Shown here: piece by piece, positions 1-8,151 of the stretch
How the letters are laid out: every line of letters starts with the position of its first letter
Numbering within the stretch: position 1 is the first letter of the stretch
Source: Flavobacteriaceae bacterium
GTDB lineage: Bacteria; Bacteroidota; Bacteroidia; Flavobacteriales; Flavobacteriaceae
Assembly (NCBI GenBank): GCA_021648755.1
Contig: JAKISG010000005.1
Location: 1-64,000 of the forward strand
Direction: 5' to 3'
Length of the DNA stretch: 64,000 nucleotides
Position numbers and translations under genes: made by a program
Notes under the pieces: model-generated
What the model was told of the DNA's origin: nothing
Databases searched by the model: none
Seen by the model: only the letters and a program-made list of their open reading frames with translations

Positions 1-111
1 GTTGAGTTTTGGCACGAAGACGGAACAATATATGAAACCAATAAAACTTTTAAAGAATATATCCGAGAGCAGATGTTAATTGGAGAGAATGGACAAGATG
101 AAAGAGAATAA
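1..111 (+). CDS. C-terminal end of an unidentified protein (partial)
   Basis: Frame 1 is open from the first base and ends at a TAA at 109-111, leaving 36 residues beginning VEFWHEDGTIYE and ending NGQDERE. The start is outside the window. The acidic, aromatic tail loosely resembles the ends of SMI1/KNR4-type (SUKH) immunity-like proteins, but that is only an impression and no function is assigned. It lies 48 bp upstream of a DUF2007 gene on the same strand. Confidence 0.5.
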   Translation, partial: VEFWHEDGTIYETNKTFKEYIREQMLIGENGQDERE

Positions 112-159
112 AACTGGCTACAACAAATGTAATTTTTTTCTTATCTTTATGAAAATTAA

Positions 160-396
160 ATGTCTATTAATATGGAAAGAAAAATTAAATTATTACATGT
201 AGGGTCAATGATAACATTAAAAATATTGCAAAGTTATTTAGATAATAAAAAAATAGAAAATATGATTAAAAATATTTTTGCATCTAATATTACTGTAGGC
301 ATAGGTAAAAGTTATTCATCTGATGAATTATACGTTTTTGAAAAAGATTTTGAAGAGGCAAAAAACATATTAGATTTATTTTTAAATGAAAAATAA
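160..396 (+). CDS. DUF2007-family putative signal-transducing protein
   Basis: This 78-residue protein matches the pattern of the small DUF2007 family (often called putative signal transducing protein): an N-terminal strand (IKLLHVGSMITLKILQSYLD) with the 'move along the sequence, pick a subunit' helix, then a beta strand ending in LYVFEKDFEEAKNIL. The family adopts a ferredoxin-like fold and its function is unknown. The second Met (172) is an equally good start, since family members usually begin just before the first strand. It ends 60 bp before a tRNA gene. It is probably cytoplasmic, with no signal peptide or membrane segment. Confidence 0.75.
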   Translation: MSINMERKIKLLHVGSMITLKILQSYLDNKKIENMIKNIFASNITVGIGKSYSSDELYVFEKDFEEAKNILDLFLNEK

Positions 397-435
397 AAAT
401 AATTCAAAAAAGCATTTTTATTTAAGAATATAAAA

Positions 436-443
436 TATATTTG
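436..443 (+). promoter_or_regulatory. TAnnTTTG promoter element for tRNA-Arg
   Basis: TATATTTG lies 13 bp upstream of the tRNA. It matches the -7 element TAnnTTTG of the Bacteroidota housekeeping sigma factor. No clear TTTG is visible 19-20 bp further upstream, so the call rests on the -7 box and its position. Confidence 0.55.
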
Positions 444-456
444 CAATCTTAAAAAT

Positions 457-530
457 GGCCTCGTGGCGCAACTGAATAGCGCACTTGATTACGGCTCAAG
501 AGGTTACTGGTTTGAATCCAGTCGAGGTCA
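457..530 (+). tRNA. tRNA-Arg (anticodon ACG)
   Basis: A full cloverleaf can be drawn. The acceptor stem is GGCCTCG (457-463) with CGAGGTC (523-529), with one G-U pair. The D arm has a GCGC/GCGC stem. The anticodon stem CTTGA/TCAAG (484-488/496-500) encloses the loop TTACGGC with anticodon ACG at 491-493. The T arm is ACTGG-TTTGAAT-CCAGT, and the discriminator base is A530. The 3' CCA is not encoded. A34 is expected to be deaminated to inosine by TadA, so this tRNA reads CGU, CGC and CGA. Confidence 0.95.
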
Positions 531-540
531 CTAAATCTAA

Positions 541-578
541 ATGCAACTTACTAATTATTAGTTTGTTGCATTTTTTTA
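541..578 (+). terminator. Rho-independent terminator after tRNA-Arg
   Basis: ATGCAAC (541-547) pairs with GTTGCAT (565-571), with an inner CTAA/TTAG helix, and is followed by a run of seven T. It begins 11 bp after the tRNA and would end its transcript. Confidence 0.75.
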
Positions 579-989
579 TTAATTAATTTAGTCCGAAAAT
601 ATGCTAATTTTTAACTATTTCATTTAAAAATTTATAGCATCGTTAAAAACTTTGATTGTTTTTAAAAAAAACTTACCTTTTTTAAACCTTTTGTTTTTGA
701 GTTTGATTTGTTCTAAAGTTAGTACTTGTAAATATGTAATTGTATTTTAGAACTAAAAAAAATAACCCTCTACAATAATATGTAGAGGGAGCACAAAAAT
801 AGAGGGATTTTCATACCTTTAAATTAAAATAGTTTTATTAGAACTATTTGAAATGTTAATTAAACTTGCTTTTATTTTCAAAAAAATATTATTGTTTATT
901 CAATATATTGTTGATATATTGCTGATAGTTTGACATTGCAAAGTAAATATAAATATATTGAATAGTTATACTTTTTTTTAAATATTTTT
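579..989. other. Intergenic region, no gene seen
   Basis: This AT-rich stretch between the tRNA terminator and the HTH gene has no convincing ORF. Its one notable feature is the perfect hairpin at 766-789. The last 100 bp carry short near-repeats around ATATATTG and TTGATATATTGCTGATA, which could be operator sites for the downstream HTH protein. That is speculative. Confidence 0.4.
766..789. repeat. Perfect 9-bp inverted repeat (hairpin)
   Basis: CCCTCTACA (766-774) and TGTAGAGGG (781-789) are exact reverse complements around the 6-nt loop ATAATA. On the minus strand the stem is followed by TTATTTTTTTT, which looks like a terminator, but no leftward gene is close enough upstream to need one. 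A second half-site, AGAGGGA, follows at about 801. It lies 200 bp before the HTH gene, so it could be an operator or a processed RNA structure. Confidence 0.55.
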
Positions 990-1358
990 ATGACAGCCAA
1001 AGAAAAAATAATTAAGTACCTTAAAATCAAAAAAATAAGTCAAGATAAATTTTCAAGAACCTGTGATATTTCTAGTGGGTTTTTGAGACAAGGAAAGTCT
1101 TTTAAGATTGATTTAGTAACAAAAATACGTGAAAATTATCCTGATTTAAATCTAAACTATATTCTTTTTAATGAAGGTGATTTAGTTGCTGAAGAGGAAA
1201 GTGAGTTAAATTTTGCAAGAGAAGAAAGTAGTTTTTATGAAAATATTTATAAGAAAGATTTATTAGAGTTACAAAAAAAGCATATTAAGTTACACGAAAA
1301 TTTAGTTAAGGCACTTAATAAAATTAAAAAATTGAAGTCTAAAAAGTCTAAAAAATAG
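990..1358 (+). CDS. XRE-like helix-turn-helix transcriptional regulator
   Basis: The 122-residue protein has an N-terminal helix-turn-helix (about residues 3-60). The segment KEKIIKYLKIKKISQDKFSR resembles the first helices of XRE or phage CI-type domains, followed by CDISSGFLRQG as the likely recognition helix. The C-terminal half (about 75-122) is predicted coiled coil and ends in a strongly basic tail (KKLKSKKSKK). This architecture is common in small flavobacterial and phage-type regulators. It stands alone, and its own upstream region contains inverted and direct repeats that it might bind. Target genes cannot be inferred. Confidence 0.7.
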   Translation: MTAKEKIIKYLKIKKISQDKFSRTCDISSGFLRQGKSFKIDLVTKIRENYPDLNLNYILFNEGDLVAEEESELNFAREESSFYENIYKKDLLELQKKHIKLHENLVKALNKIKKLKSKKSKK

Positions 1359-1760
1359 ACATGTTGTTTGTGCTATTCAAAAATGATAGTGCTTTGTGGC
1401 TTCTATTATAAAATAATATTCGCCCAATCTTGAAGATAAAACAGACACACAATAGTGCTTGTTTTGTTTGGCTTCTTTTTCTAAAGCGCGAGATCTTATT
1501 TTATTAAGATATCCAGTATATTTGATAACTACAATATTGAACGCCTCTAGAGTGACGGATAAACCCTTACGTAAAGCCACTTTTAAAGCTCTTAAAGCTT
1601 CCAATATCCAAACTTTATTAATAATCCAGTAGAAGAAAAGCCTTTTATCAGGTTATTGTTATGAAAATGATGATACGAATTGGTTCTACATGATTTTTTT
1701 TGGGTTTAATCAACAGGTTGTTTATTCTTAAAATATCAAATAATTTATGTTACATATAAA
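1359..1760. other. Intergenic region with a doubtful leftward ORF
   Basis: The stretch contains an open minus-strand frame (1377-1604, extendable upstream to about 1670 without an ATG). Its product, with stretches like RALKVALRKGLSVTLEAF, matches no family I recognise. It lacks an ATG start and a promoter, so it may be a decayed gene fragment or noncoding. Nothing else is visible. Confidence 0.35.
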
Positions 1761-2219
1761 CTAAGCGATTCCATTTATTGAATAATAAGATGCAAACCAA
1801 ATAATAACCGAAGAAATAGTGATGCCAATTGCATTTGCTAAAAAAGCTTTTTTTCGTTCAATTTTAAACATATATGTTGCTATACTACCTGCATAAACAC
1901 CAGTTCCTGGTAAAGGTATCATTACAAATAATAAAATACCCCAAAAACCATGTTTTTTTATTTTTTTACCCGATCCCGCTTTTGCTCTTCTTGCAATCCA
2001 TAATGCTATTTTTTTATAAAAATACCATTTTAATAAATGCTTGTTAATTTTGTCTAAAAAAAACATCATAAACGGAAAAACCAAAATATTTGTAACCACA
2101 GCAAGTATAAATACAAAATAAATATTTAAGTTTTGATGCATTCCATAAGGAATACCAACCTTGGCTTCACCTAATGGCGAAAAACTCCATAATATTGTAA
2201 AAATAATCTCTTTAATCAA
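1761..2219 (-). CDS. Small multi-drug export-family membrane protein (COG2426)
   Basis: This 152-residue integral membrane protein belongs to the Sm_multidrug_ex family (COG2426). Characteristic features are an N-terminal SPLGEAKVGIPYG segment, a helix-breaking VMIPLPGTGVYAGS motif in the second half (about residues 100-115), and about four membrane segments. The family name comes from early annotation; transport activity is not well established. It is distantly related to the SNARE-associated/DedA-like (VTT) proteins. It is monocistronic, with a TATTTTTG promoter box 21 bp upstream of the start. Confidence 0.8.
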   Translation of the reverse strand: MIKEIIFTILWSFSPLGEAKVGIPYGMHQNLNIYFVFILAVVTNILVFPFMMFFLDKINKHLLKWYFYKKIALWIARRAKAGSGKKIKKHGFWGILLFVMIPLPGTGVYAGSIATYMFKIERKKAFLANAIGITISSVIIWFASYYSINGIA

Positions 2220-2240
2220 AATTAATTTTTTTTAGAAAAA

Positions 2241-2248
2241 CAAAAATA
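2241..2248 (-). promoter_or_regulatory. TAnnTTTG promoter element (small multi-drug export gene)
   Basis: On the minus strand this reads TATTTTTG, the Bacteroidota -7 consensus, 21 bp before the ATG at 2219. No matching -33 TTTG is evident. Confidence 0.5.
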
Positions 2249-2296
2249 CAACTGTAAAATAAATATTCTAGTATAAAGAACTAAAATGTTGTTAAA

Positions 2297-3646
2297 TTAA
2301 TGTTTATTGCGCTTATTATAATTTTTATCACCTCTAGTCTTTGGTTTTTTATATTTTTTAGCTAATTCTCTTCGATAAGACCCCCCTTGGTTCGTTTTAG
2401 AGTTTTTAATACTTTTTTGATGAAAAGCAGTACCTTTTTCAAAATCAATTTTTTTATGTGGGTTGTTTATTTCAACTTCAATTGGTTGCTCCTCTCTTGT
2501 TAGTTTTTTTGATAATTCAACATCGCTTGGAAATTTTAATTTTAGAATTTCATAATTCATCAATTCTTCTATTCGTTCTTTAGCACTTTGCTCCTGTTCC
2601 GTTGAAAATAAAATTGTTTTTCCCTCATGTTTTGCCCTACCAGTTCTACCAATTCTATGCATGTAATTTTCAGGAAAATTTGGTGTATCAAAATTAATTA
2701 CATGACTAATTTCTTCTAAATCTAAACCGCGAGCCATAATATCTGTTGCCACTAAAATTCTATTTTTACCATCTTCAAATTGTTTTATAGATCTAATTCT
2801 ATAATTTTGTGTTTTATTTGAGTGGATTACACAAACTTCATTGCCAAAGTCTTCTTCTAATTCTGCAAATAATAAATCTGCACTTTTTTTAGTAGCAATA
2901 AAAACTAAAACTTTATTAAATAATTCTTTATCTATTATTAGATAACGTAATAAATTAATTTTTGTATAAAAGTTAGTCACATCATAACAGGTTTGAGAGA
3001 TATTATCTAATGGTGTCCCACTAACTGCAATCGATATTTTTGTAGGCGACTTAAAGTAATCGTTTATCAATGCATCTACATCATCTGTCATTGTAGCCGA
3101 AAACATAATATTTTGTCTTCTGTTTGGTAAAATTTCAAAAATATTTAATAACTGAAATCGAAACCCTAAATCTAACATAACATCAACCTCATCAATCACC
3201 AATTTTTTAATATCTTTTGTCTTTAGTACTTGACTTAAAACTAAATCATAAAACCTACCTGGAGTTCCTACAATAATATCTGTACCATTTAAAATTGCTT
3301 TTTTTTGTGTATTTATATTTGTACCACCATAAACGCCCATAACACGAATATTTATATAAGCAGTTAACTTTTTAATTGCTGCGACTACTTGTAAAACCAA
3401 TTCGCGTGTAGGTACAAAAACCAATATTCTTGGTGTTAACTGCTCTGTGTATTTTAAATCCCGAATAATAGGCAGCATGTAAGCAAGTGTCTTACCTGTA
3501 CCTGTTTGGGCAATACCAACCATATCTTTTCCCGAAAGTATTACTGAAAATGATTGTTCTTGAATTGGTGTTGGTTTTATAAAACCTAAATCGTTTAAAG
3601 CGTTTAATTGTTGTTTAGATATATTTAAGTCTTCAAAAGTTAGCAT
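2297..3646 (-). CDS. DEAD/DEAH-box ATP-dependent RNA helicase
   Basis: This is a cytoplasmic superfamily 2 helicase of 449 residues that unwinds or remodels RNA using ATP. The motifs are in order: Q motif (PTPIQEQ, 25-31), motif I AQTGTGKT (46-53), Ia PTREL (79-83), Ib TPGR (128-131), motif II DEVD (152-155), motif III SAT (183-185), then VATDIMARGLD and HRIGRTGR in the second RecA domain. Motif II is DEVD instead of DEAD, a tolerated variant. The C-terminus is a Lys/Arg-rich tail of about 60 residues likely to bind RNA nonspecifically. It resembles RhlE/DbpA-type enzymes; the exact RNA target cannot be told. It is transcribed alone, with a promoter box 16 bp upstream. Confidence 0.93.
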   Translation of the reverse strand: MLTFEDLNISKQQLNALNDLGFIKPTPIQEQSFSVILSGKDMVGIAQTGTGKTLAYMLPIIRDLKYTEQLTPRILVFVPTRELVLQVVAAIKKLTAYINIRVMGVYGGTNINTQKKAILNGTDIIVGTPGRFYDLVLSQVLKTKDIKKLVIDEVDVMLDLGFRFQLLNIFEILPNRRQNIMFSATMTDDVDALINDYFKSPTKISIAVSGTPLDNISQTCYDVTNFYTKINLLRYLIIDKELFNKVLVFIATKKSADLLFAELEEDFGNEVCVIHSNKTQNYRIRSIKQFEDGKNRILVATDIMARGLDLEEISHVINFDTPNFPENYMHRIGRTGRAKHEGKTILFSTEQEQSAKERIEELMNYEILKLKFPSDVELSKKLTREEQPIEVEINNPHKKIDFEKGTAFHQKSIKNSKTNQGGSYRRELAKKYKKPKTRGDKNYNKRNKH

Positions 3647-3662
3647 TTATTTTATTTTTTTA

Positions 3663-3670
3663 CAAAGATA
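3663..3670 (-). promoter_or_regulatory. TAnnTTTG promoter element (DEAD-box helicase)
   Basis: The minus strand reads TATCTTTG, 16 bp upstream of the ATG at 3646. This implies a very short 5' leader. Confidence 0.5.
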
Positions 3671-3785
3671 CTACTTATAACTTAAGGTTTATACTTCAAA
3701 TAATTTTAGTTATACTAACTTAATCTAAGGCAAATTTCCGTAATTTTACAGAAATAAACTTCTATAACTTTAGAAAAAACATATA

Positions 3786-4412
3786 ATGACTAAAAAAGAA
3801 CGAGTGCTATTTATAATCCATAAATTAGAAGAATTATACCCTAAAACGCCAATACCTTTAAATCATAATGACGCCTATACGCTATTAATTGCTGTCTTAT
3901 TATCTGCACGATGTACAGATGCACGTGTAAATACGGTTACTCCTACTTTGTTTGCTCTTGCAGATAACCCATACGATATGGTTAAACTTACTGTTGAAGA
4001 TATCAAAGCAATCATTAGACCTTGTGGATTATCGCCAATGAAATCAAAAGGCATTTATGGTTTATCAAAAATGATTATTGAAAAGCATCAAGGTAAAGTT
4101 CCAAATAATTTTACTGATTTAGAAGCATTTCCTAGCGTTGGTCATAAAACAGCAAGCGTGGTAATGAGTCAAGCATTTGGTGTTCCTGCATTTCCTGTAG
4201 ACACACATATTCACCGGTTAATGTATCGTTGGAACTTATCTAATGGTAAAAATGTAGTTCAGACTGAAAAAGATGCAAAACGACTTTTTCCGAAAGAGTT
4301 ATGGAATAAATTACACTTACAAATTATTTATTACGGAAGAGAATACTCGCCTGCACGTGGTTTCAATATTGAAAAAGATATTATTACCAAAACTATCGGA
4401 AGAAAAATGTAA
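3786..4412 (+). CDS. nth: Endonuclease III-type DNA glycosylase/AP lyase lacking the Fe-S loop
   Basis: This is a base-excision repair enzyme that removes oxidised pyrimidines and cleaves at AP sites. The 208-residue protein has the helix-hairpin-helix LEAFPSVGHKTA (112-123) with the catalytic Lys121 and the following VDTH with the catalytic Asp139, which correspond to K120 and D138 of E. coli Nth. The C-terminal [4Fe-4S] loop (C-x6-C-x2-C-x5-C in E. coli) is absent: the last 40 residues have no cysteine and end in REYSPARGFNIEKD followed by a short basic tail. I believe this form occurs in other flavobacteria, so it is probably lineage-typical and not decayed. It is divergent from the helicase gene, sharing a 139-bp intergenic region. 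Confidence 0.9.
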   Translation: MTKKERVLFIIHKLEELYPKTPIPLNHNDAYTLLIAVLLSARCTDARVNTVTPTLFALADNPYDMVKLTVEDIKAIIRPCGLSPMKSKGIYGLSKMIIEKHQGKVPNNFTDLEAFPSVGHKTASVVMSQAFGVPAFPVDTHIHRLMYRWNLSNGKNVVQTEKDAKRLFPKELWNKLHLQIIYYGREYSPARGFNIEKDIITKTIGRKM

Positions 4413-4483
4413 CCTTAAATCCACAAAAATTTTTCTAATAAAAATTCTTATGAATTTAAAATAATTTATTTGTAAAATGTTAA

Positions 4484-5593
4484 TTAATTAGTATCTTTCT
4501 TTTCATCTTTAGATGCTTTATTCCAAATTTTTATTTCATCTTCTGCTGTAACTCCTTCTAAAATTTCAACGTTTACACCATCTGACACTCCTAGTTTTAA
4601 ATCTTTACGTGTAAACTCTTGATCTCCTGTTTTAATATCTACATATGGTTTATCTGTTTTTTTATCAAACCTTAACAGTGCTTCTCTTATGGATAAAACG
4701 GAATCTCTTTTTTCTAAAATAATATTAGCATTTGCGCTATAACCTGCACGGATAAAATATTTTTCATCTAAAGTAACATCTGCTTTTATTTTAAATTGAA
4801 CTGCACCTTGTTCAATATTTCCTTTTGGAGCAATAAATGTTAAAATTGCAGGAAATTTATTATCTTGAATCGCACCAAGTGAAACATCTATAGTGGTACC
4901 TTTAATCAGTTTTCCGACTTCAGCTTCATCAACCTTACCTTCAAAAATCATTTTGTTCATATCAGCAATAATTGCAATGGTTGTACCTGCATTAAATGTA
5001 TTGCTCTCTATTACTTGATTCCCTTTTCTTACTGGTATTTCTAAAATAGTACCTTTTATAGTTGCTCTAATATTCGTATTCGCTACTTTACCAGAACCTA
5101 AAGTTGACCCTTTTTTAATTATTTGTTGGTTATTTATAGCAATCTCATAATCTTGACTTGCTGTATTATATGTTAATTCACTAGATTCAAACTCTGTTTT
5201 TGCAACAACACCTTTATCAAATAATGCCTTTGTTCTATCAAAAGAAACCTTTGCATTATCTTTTCTTAATTTTGCTGTTTTTGTATCACCACTTGCCGTA
5301 TTTAATGCCTGTACATTTGGTACAACTCTAATTTTTGCAATCAAATCACCTACTTTAACTTGCTGCCCTTCTTTTACAAATATTTTATCAATTATACCAG
5401 AAACTTGAGGCTTAATCTCTACTTCTTCTAACGGAATAACTGTACCTGTTGCAACAGATTTACGCACAATATTGGTCTTAAATGCTTTTTCTGTTTCGTA
5501 TTCTATAACCGATTTATTATTTTTTTTACCAAACCAAATCAATACTGCAATTAAAGCCAATGCTAGGATTATAAAAAATATTGTTTTCTTCAT
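4484..5593 (-). CDS. MacA-like periplasmic adaptor (membrane fusion protein)
   Basis: The 369-residue protein has an N-terminal signal anchor (residues 4-22). It then has a lipoyl/barrel-sandwich half (GTVIPLEEVEIKPQVSG, KIFVKEGQQVKVGD), a short alpha-hairpin with heptad-like sequence (about 110-165), the second lipoyl half (RATIKGTILEIPVRKGNQV), and beta-barrel and membrane-proximal domains. It would bridge the inner-membrane ABC permeases encoded upstream to an outer-membrane TolC-like channel. It is the last gene of the leftward operon, 80 bp after the permease. No TolC homologue is present in the window, so the channel must be supplied from elsewhere. Confidence 0.88.
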   Translation of the reverse strand: MKKTIFFIILALALIAVLIWFGKKNNKSVIEYETEKAFKTNIVRKSVATGTVIPLEEVEIKPQVSGIIDKIFVKEGQQVKVGDLIAKIRVVPNVQALNTASGDTKTAKLRKDNAKVSFDRTKALFDKGVVAKTEFESSELTYNTASQDYEIAINNQQIIKKGSTLGSGKVANTNIRATIKGTILEIPVRKGNQVIESNTFNAGTTIAIIADMNKMIFEGKVDEAEVGKLIKGTTIDVSLGAIQDNKFPAILTFIAPKGNIEQGAVQFKIKADVTLDEKYFIRAGYSANANIILEKRDSVLSIREALLRFDKKTDKPYVDIKTGDQEFTRKDLKLGVSDGVNVEILEGVTAEDEIKIWNKASKDEKKDTN

Positions 5594-5673
5594 TTTATCT
5601 TATTTTTAGTTGATTGATTATTTTACGCTTATTATATTTAATAATTTTTATATTTTTTTACTCTACATCATCA

Positions 5674-6918
5674 TTATTCATCGCTCAAAGCTTCTATTGG
5701 TTTGATACTTGTTGCTATACTTGCAGGGATTAACCCTACTAAAGTTCCTAAAGTCACTAGCATTACATAAGCGAACATAACAACTGGTATATTTACTGTT
5801 GGGTTTGTTAAAGTTGCATTATCTCCATGACCCGCAAATGTATCAATTAACATTAATACCAACCCTCCAAAGATAATACCTAATGAGCCTGCAATAGTTG
5901 TTAAAAAAACAGATTCTAATACAATTTGCCTTTTAATTTCTATTGGTCTAGCACCTATCGCTCTACGTATTCCTATTTCTTTGGTTCTTTCTTTTACCGT
6001 AATTAATAATATGTTACCTATTGCAAAGACACCTGCTATTAAAGTTGCAATACCTACAAACCATGTTAAAAATTGCATACCTATTAAGAAGCCCGTAATT
6101 TTCTTAATTTCATTGCCTAAATTAAAACTACCAAAAGCTCTAGAGTCATCTGGATGTACTTTATGTATTGTTTTTAAAAGTAATTTAATATCTGCTTCTA
6201 TTTGTATAATATTAAACTCTGATTTACCAGTTATCATCATCCAACCTATATTATCACCCATATTATAGGTTTGTTGAAAAGTTGTAAATGGTATATGCAC
6301 ATCACCATTTGGTCCGCCACTACCAAATTTTTCTTCATACATACCTACTACTTGATAACTAATATTATTGATTTTTATATATTGACCTATGGGGTTTTCA
6401 TCTTCTTCAAATAATTGTTTATATAAATCGCTTTTAATGACACATACTTTTTTTCTATCTAAAATATCATTTTGATTGATAAATCGTCCATAAACCATAT
6501 TTTTTTTTTGCACTTCGTTTAAAGTAGGGTAATCTCCATATATCCCCGAACTAACCACTTTTAAACCTCTAACAATTTGGCTATCTGTTAGGTTTCTAGG
6601 TACTACTTTTTCGATACCTTTTATATTTTTAGTAATTGCATAAACATCTGCTTGTTTTAACTGGACATTTCTTCCTTTTTGATACCCTTTAAAAGCCTTA
6701 CCTGTCTGTTGTGACCATACAAAAACAGAGTTAGTAGCAAAATTTCCAAAAATTTTATTAAAATTGTTTTCAACACCTCTTGCTGCTCCTAATAAGACTA
6801 CTAACAAAAAAATCCCCCACATTACACCAATAATAGTAATTGCTGTACGTAGTTTGTTTTTACGAATGCTTCCGTAAATTTCTTGCCAAGTATCTCTATC
6901 GAATATAAATTTAAACAT
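5674..6918 (-). CDS. MacB-like ABC transporter permease (second permease)
   Basis: The 414-residue protein has the MacB_PCD/FtsX architecture: one membrane helix near residues 22-45, a large periplasmic core domain (about 50-270), then three membrane helices in the C-terminal FtsX domain containing VKERTKEIGIRRAIGA, the coupling-helix motif that contacts the ATPase. It is separated by 2 bp from its paralogue upstream, suggesting the two form a heterodimeric permease. Unlike E. coli MacB, the ATPase is a separate polypeptide. The likely role is mechanotransmission-driven export of a periplasmic substrate (peptide, lipid or drug); the substrate is unknown. Confidence 0.9.
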   Translation of the reverse strand: MFKFIFDRDTWQEIYGSIRKNKLRTAITIIGVMWGIFLLVVLLGAARGVENNFNKIFGNFATNSVFVWSQQTGKAFKGYQKGRNVQLKQADVYAITKNIKGIEKVVPRNLTDSQIVRGLKVVSSGIYGDYPTLNEVQKKNMVYGRFINQNDILDRKKVCVIKSDLYKQLFEEDENPIGQYIKINNISYQVVGMYEEKFGSGGPNGDVHIPFTTFQQTYNMGDNIGWMMITGKSEFNIIQIEADIKLLLKTIHKVHPDDSRAFGSFNLGNEIKKITGFLIGMQFLTWFVGIATLIAGVFAIGNILLITVKERTKEIGIRRAIGARPIEIKRQIVLESVFLTTIAGSLGIIFGGLVLMLIDTFAGHGDNATLTNPTVNIPVVMFAYVMLVTLGTLVGLIPASIATSIKPIEALSDE

Positions 6919-6920
6919 AA

Positions 6921-8150
6921 CTAATCTGCATTTAATGCTTCAATTGGTTTTATTCTTGCGGCTCTTTTGGCAGGAACATAACCTGCTAATGTTCCTGCTA
7001 TTATTAAAACTATAGTTGCCCCTATAACAACACTTTTACTAACAGATGGGTCTTTAATAAAATAATCTTTAAGTACTGGTCCGTACCATTTTAAAATACC
7101 TATACCTAGCATTAAACCTACATAACCAGCTATTGTTGTTATTAAAACAGATTCTTGTAAAATCATGCCAATAATCGCTTTAGGTTTTGCTCCTAAGGCT
7201 TTTCTAATACCTAGTTCTTTTGTTCTTTCCTTTACTACAAAAATCATAATATTACTTATACCAATAATACCTGCAATCAATGTTCCAAAGCCAATAAATA
7301 ATATAATTACATTTAAAACACTCATAAATTTATTGACATCTTTTTTATCTTTTGCAACATTATGTACTCTAATTGCTGCTTGATCTTTTGGAGAAATAAT
7401 ATGTTTCTTTTTTAATTCTTTTTTTATATCATTACTAAAATTTAATGCTTGATCTACATTCATTTTAGGGTTGTAAGTCATAACTATTTGGTCTAAATAA
7501 TCGTTATTACCATATATTGCTTGTGCTGTAGTAACGGGCATATAAATTAATCGTTCTTCCCTATCTCCTCCAACATCACTAAATACACCAATTACGGTAT
7601 AATTGATATCATTTAGATTTAATTGCTTATTTAAAGCAGTATGATTCCCAAATAAATCTTTTTCAACTAGCCTACCAATAACAACTACTTTTACTTTTTT
7701 TTGTAAATCAAAATTATTTAAAAACCTACCTTTATCTACTACTGTTTTTTCTGTAAATTGGTGGTCTGGGTGTACTGCTCTTACGGTATAAGTACTTTGC
7801 TCCCCTTTATAAATTGCTCGTACTTGTTTATAAACTCTTGCTGTTATATATTCAATTTTTTTATCGTATTTATCAATTAAAAACTTAAAATCATCATTTT
7901 TAAATTGAATCTTTCTATCAATTTGATTACCTTTATATGCTTTTGAAGTTTTACCACTACGTATAAATATGGCATTCACAGCATCATCGGCAAATTGACT
8001 TTTAAAATTATTTTGCAAACCGTTACCTATACCAAATAGTAATGTAAATAATAAGATTGCAAAAGCTACTGTAAAACCAGTTAAAATAGTTCTCAGTTTA
8101 TTTTTGCTCATGGCTTGAAAAATTTCTCTCCAACGATCTAAATCAAACAT
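6921..8150 (-). CDS. MacB-like ABC transporter permease (first permease)
   Basis: This 409-residue paralogue of the following permease has the same order: N-terminal transmembrane helix (residues 20-45), periplasmic core domain, and a C-terminal three-helix FtsX domain with VKERTKELGIRKALGAKP. Its stop lies 2 bp before the next ATG, and its start lies 1 bp after the stop of the ATPase gene, so the three are probably translated in a coupled fashion. Pairing of two unlike permeases with one ATPase and one adaptor is a frequent flavobacterial arrangement. Confidence 0.9.
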   Translation of the reverse strand: MFDLDRWREIFQAMSKNKLRTILTGFTVAFAILLFTLLFGIGNGLQNNFKSQFADDAVNAIFIRSGKTSKAYKGNQIDRKIQFKNDDFKFLIDKYDKKIEYITARVYKQVRAIYKGEQSTYTVRAVHPDHQFTEKTVVDKGRFLNNFDLQKKVKVVVIGRLVEKDLFGNHTALNKQLNLNDINYTVIGVFSDVGGDREERLIYMPVTTAQAIYGNNDYLDQIVMTYNPKMNVDQALNFSNDIKKELKKKHIISPKDQAAIRVHNVAKDKKDVNKFMSVLNVIILFIGFGTLIAGIIGISNIMIFVVKERTKELGIRKALGAKPKAIIGMILQESVLITTIAGYVGLMLGIGILKWYGPVLKDYFIKDPSVSKSVVIGATIVLIIAGTLAGYVPAKRAARIKPIEALNAD

Positions 8151-8151
8151 T

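Noticed and set aside
1377..1604. Minus-strand 75-codon ORF
   Set aside because: It starts at TTG with no upstream ATG, has no promoter box, and its product matches nothing I recognise. I treat it as intergenic or a decayed fragment.
4273..4464. Plus-strand ORF overlapping the end of endonuclease III
   Set aside because: It lies in another frame of nth with no motif. I considered it as a frameshifted Fe-S C-terminus, but it has only one cysteine and no C-x6-C-x2-C pattern.
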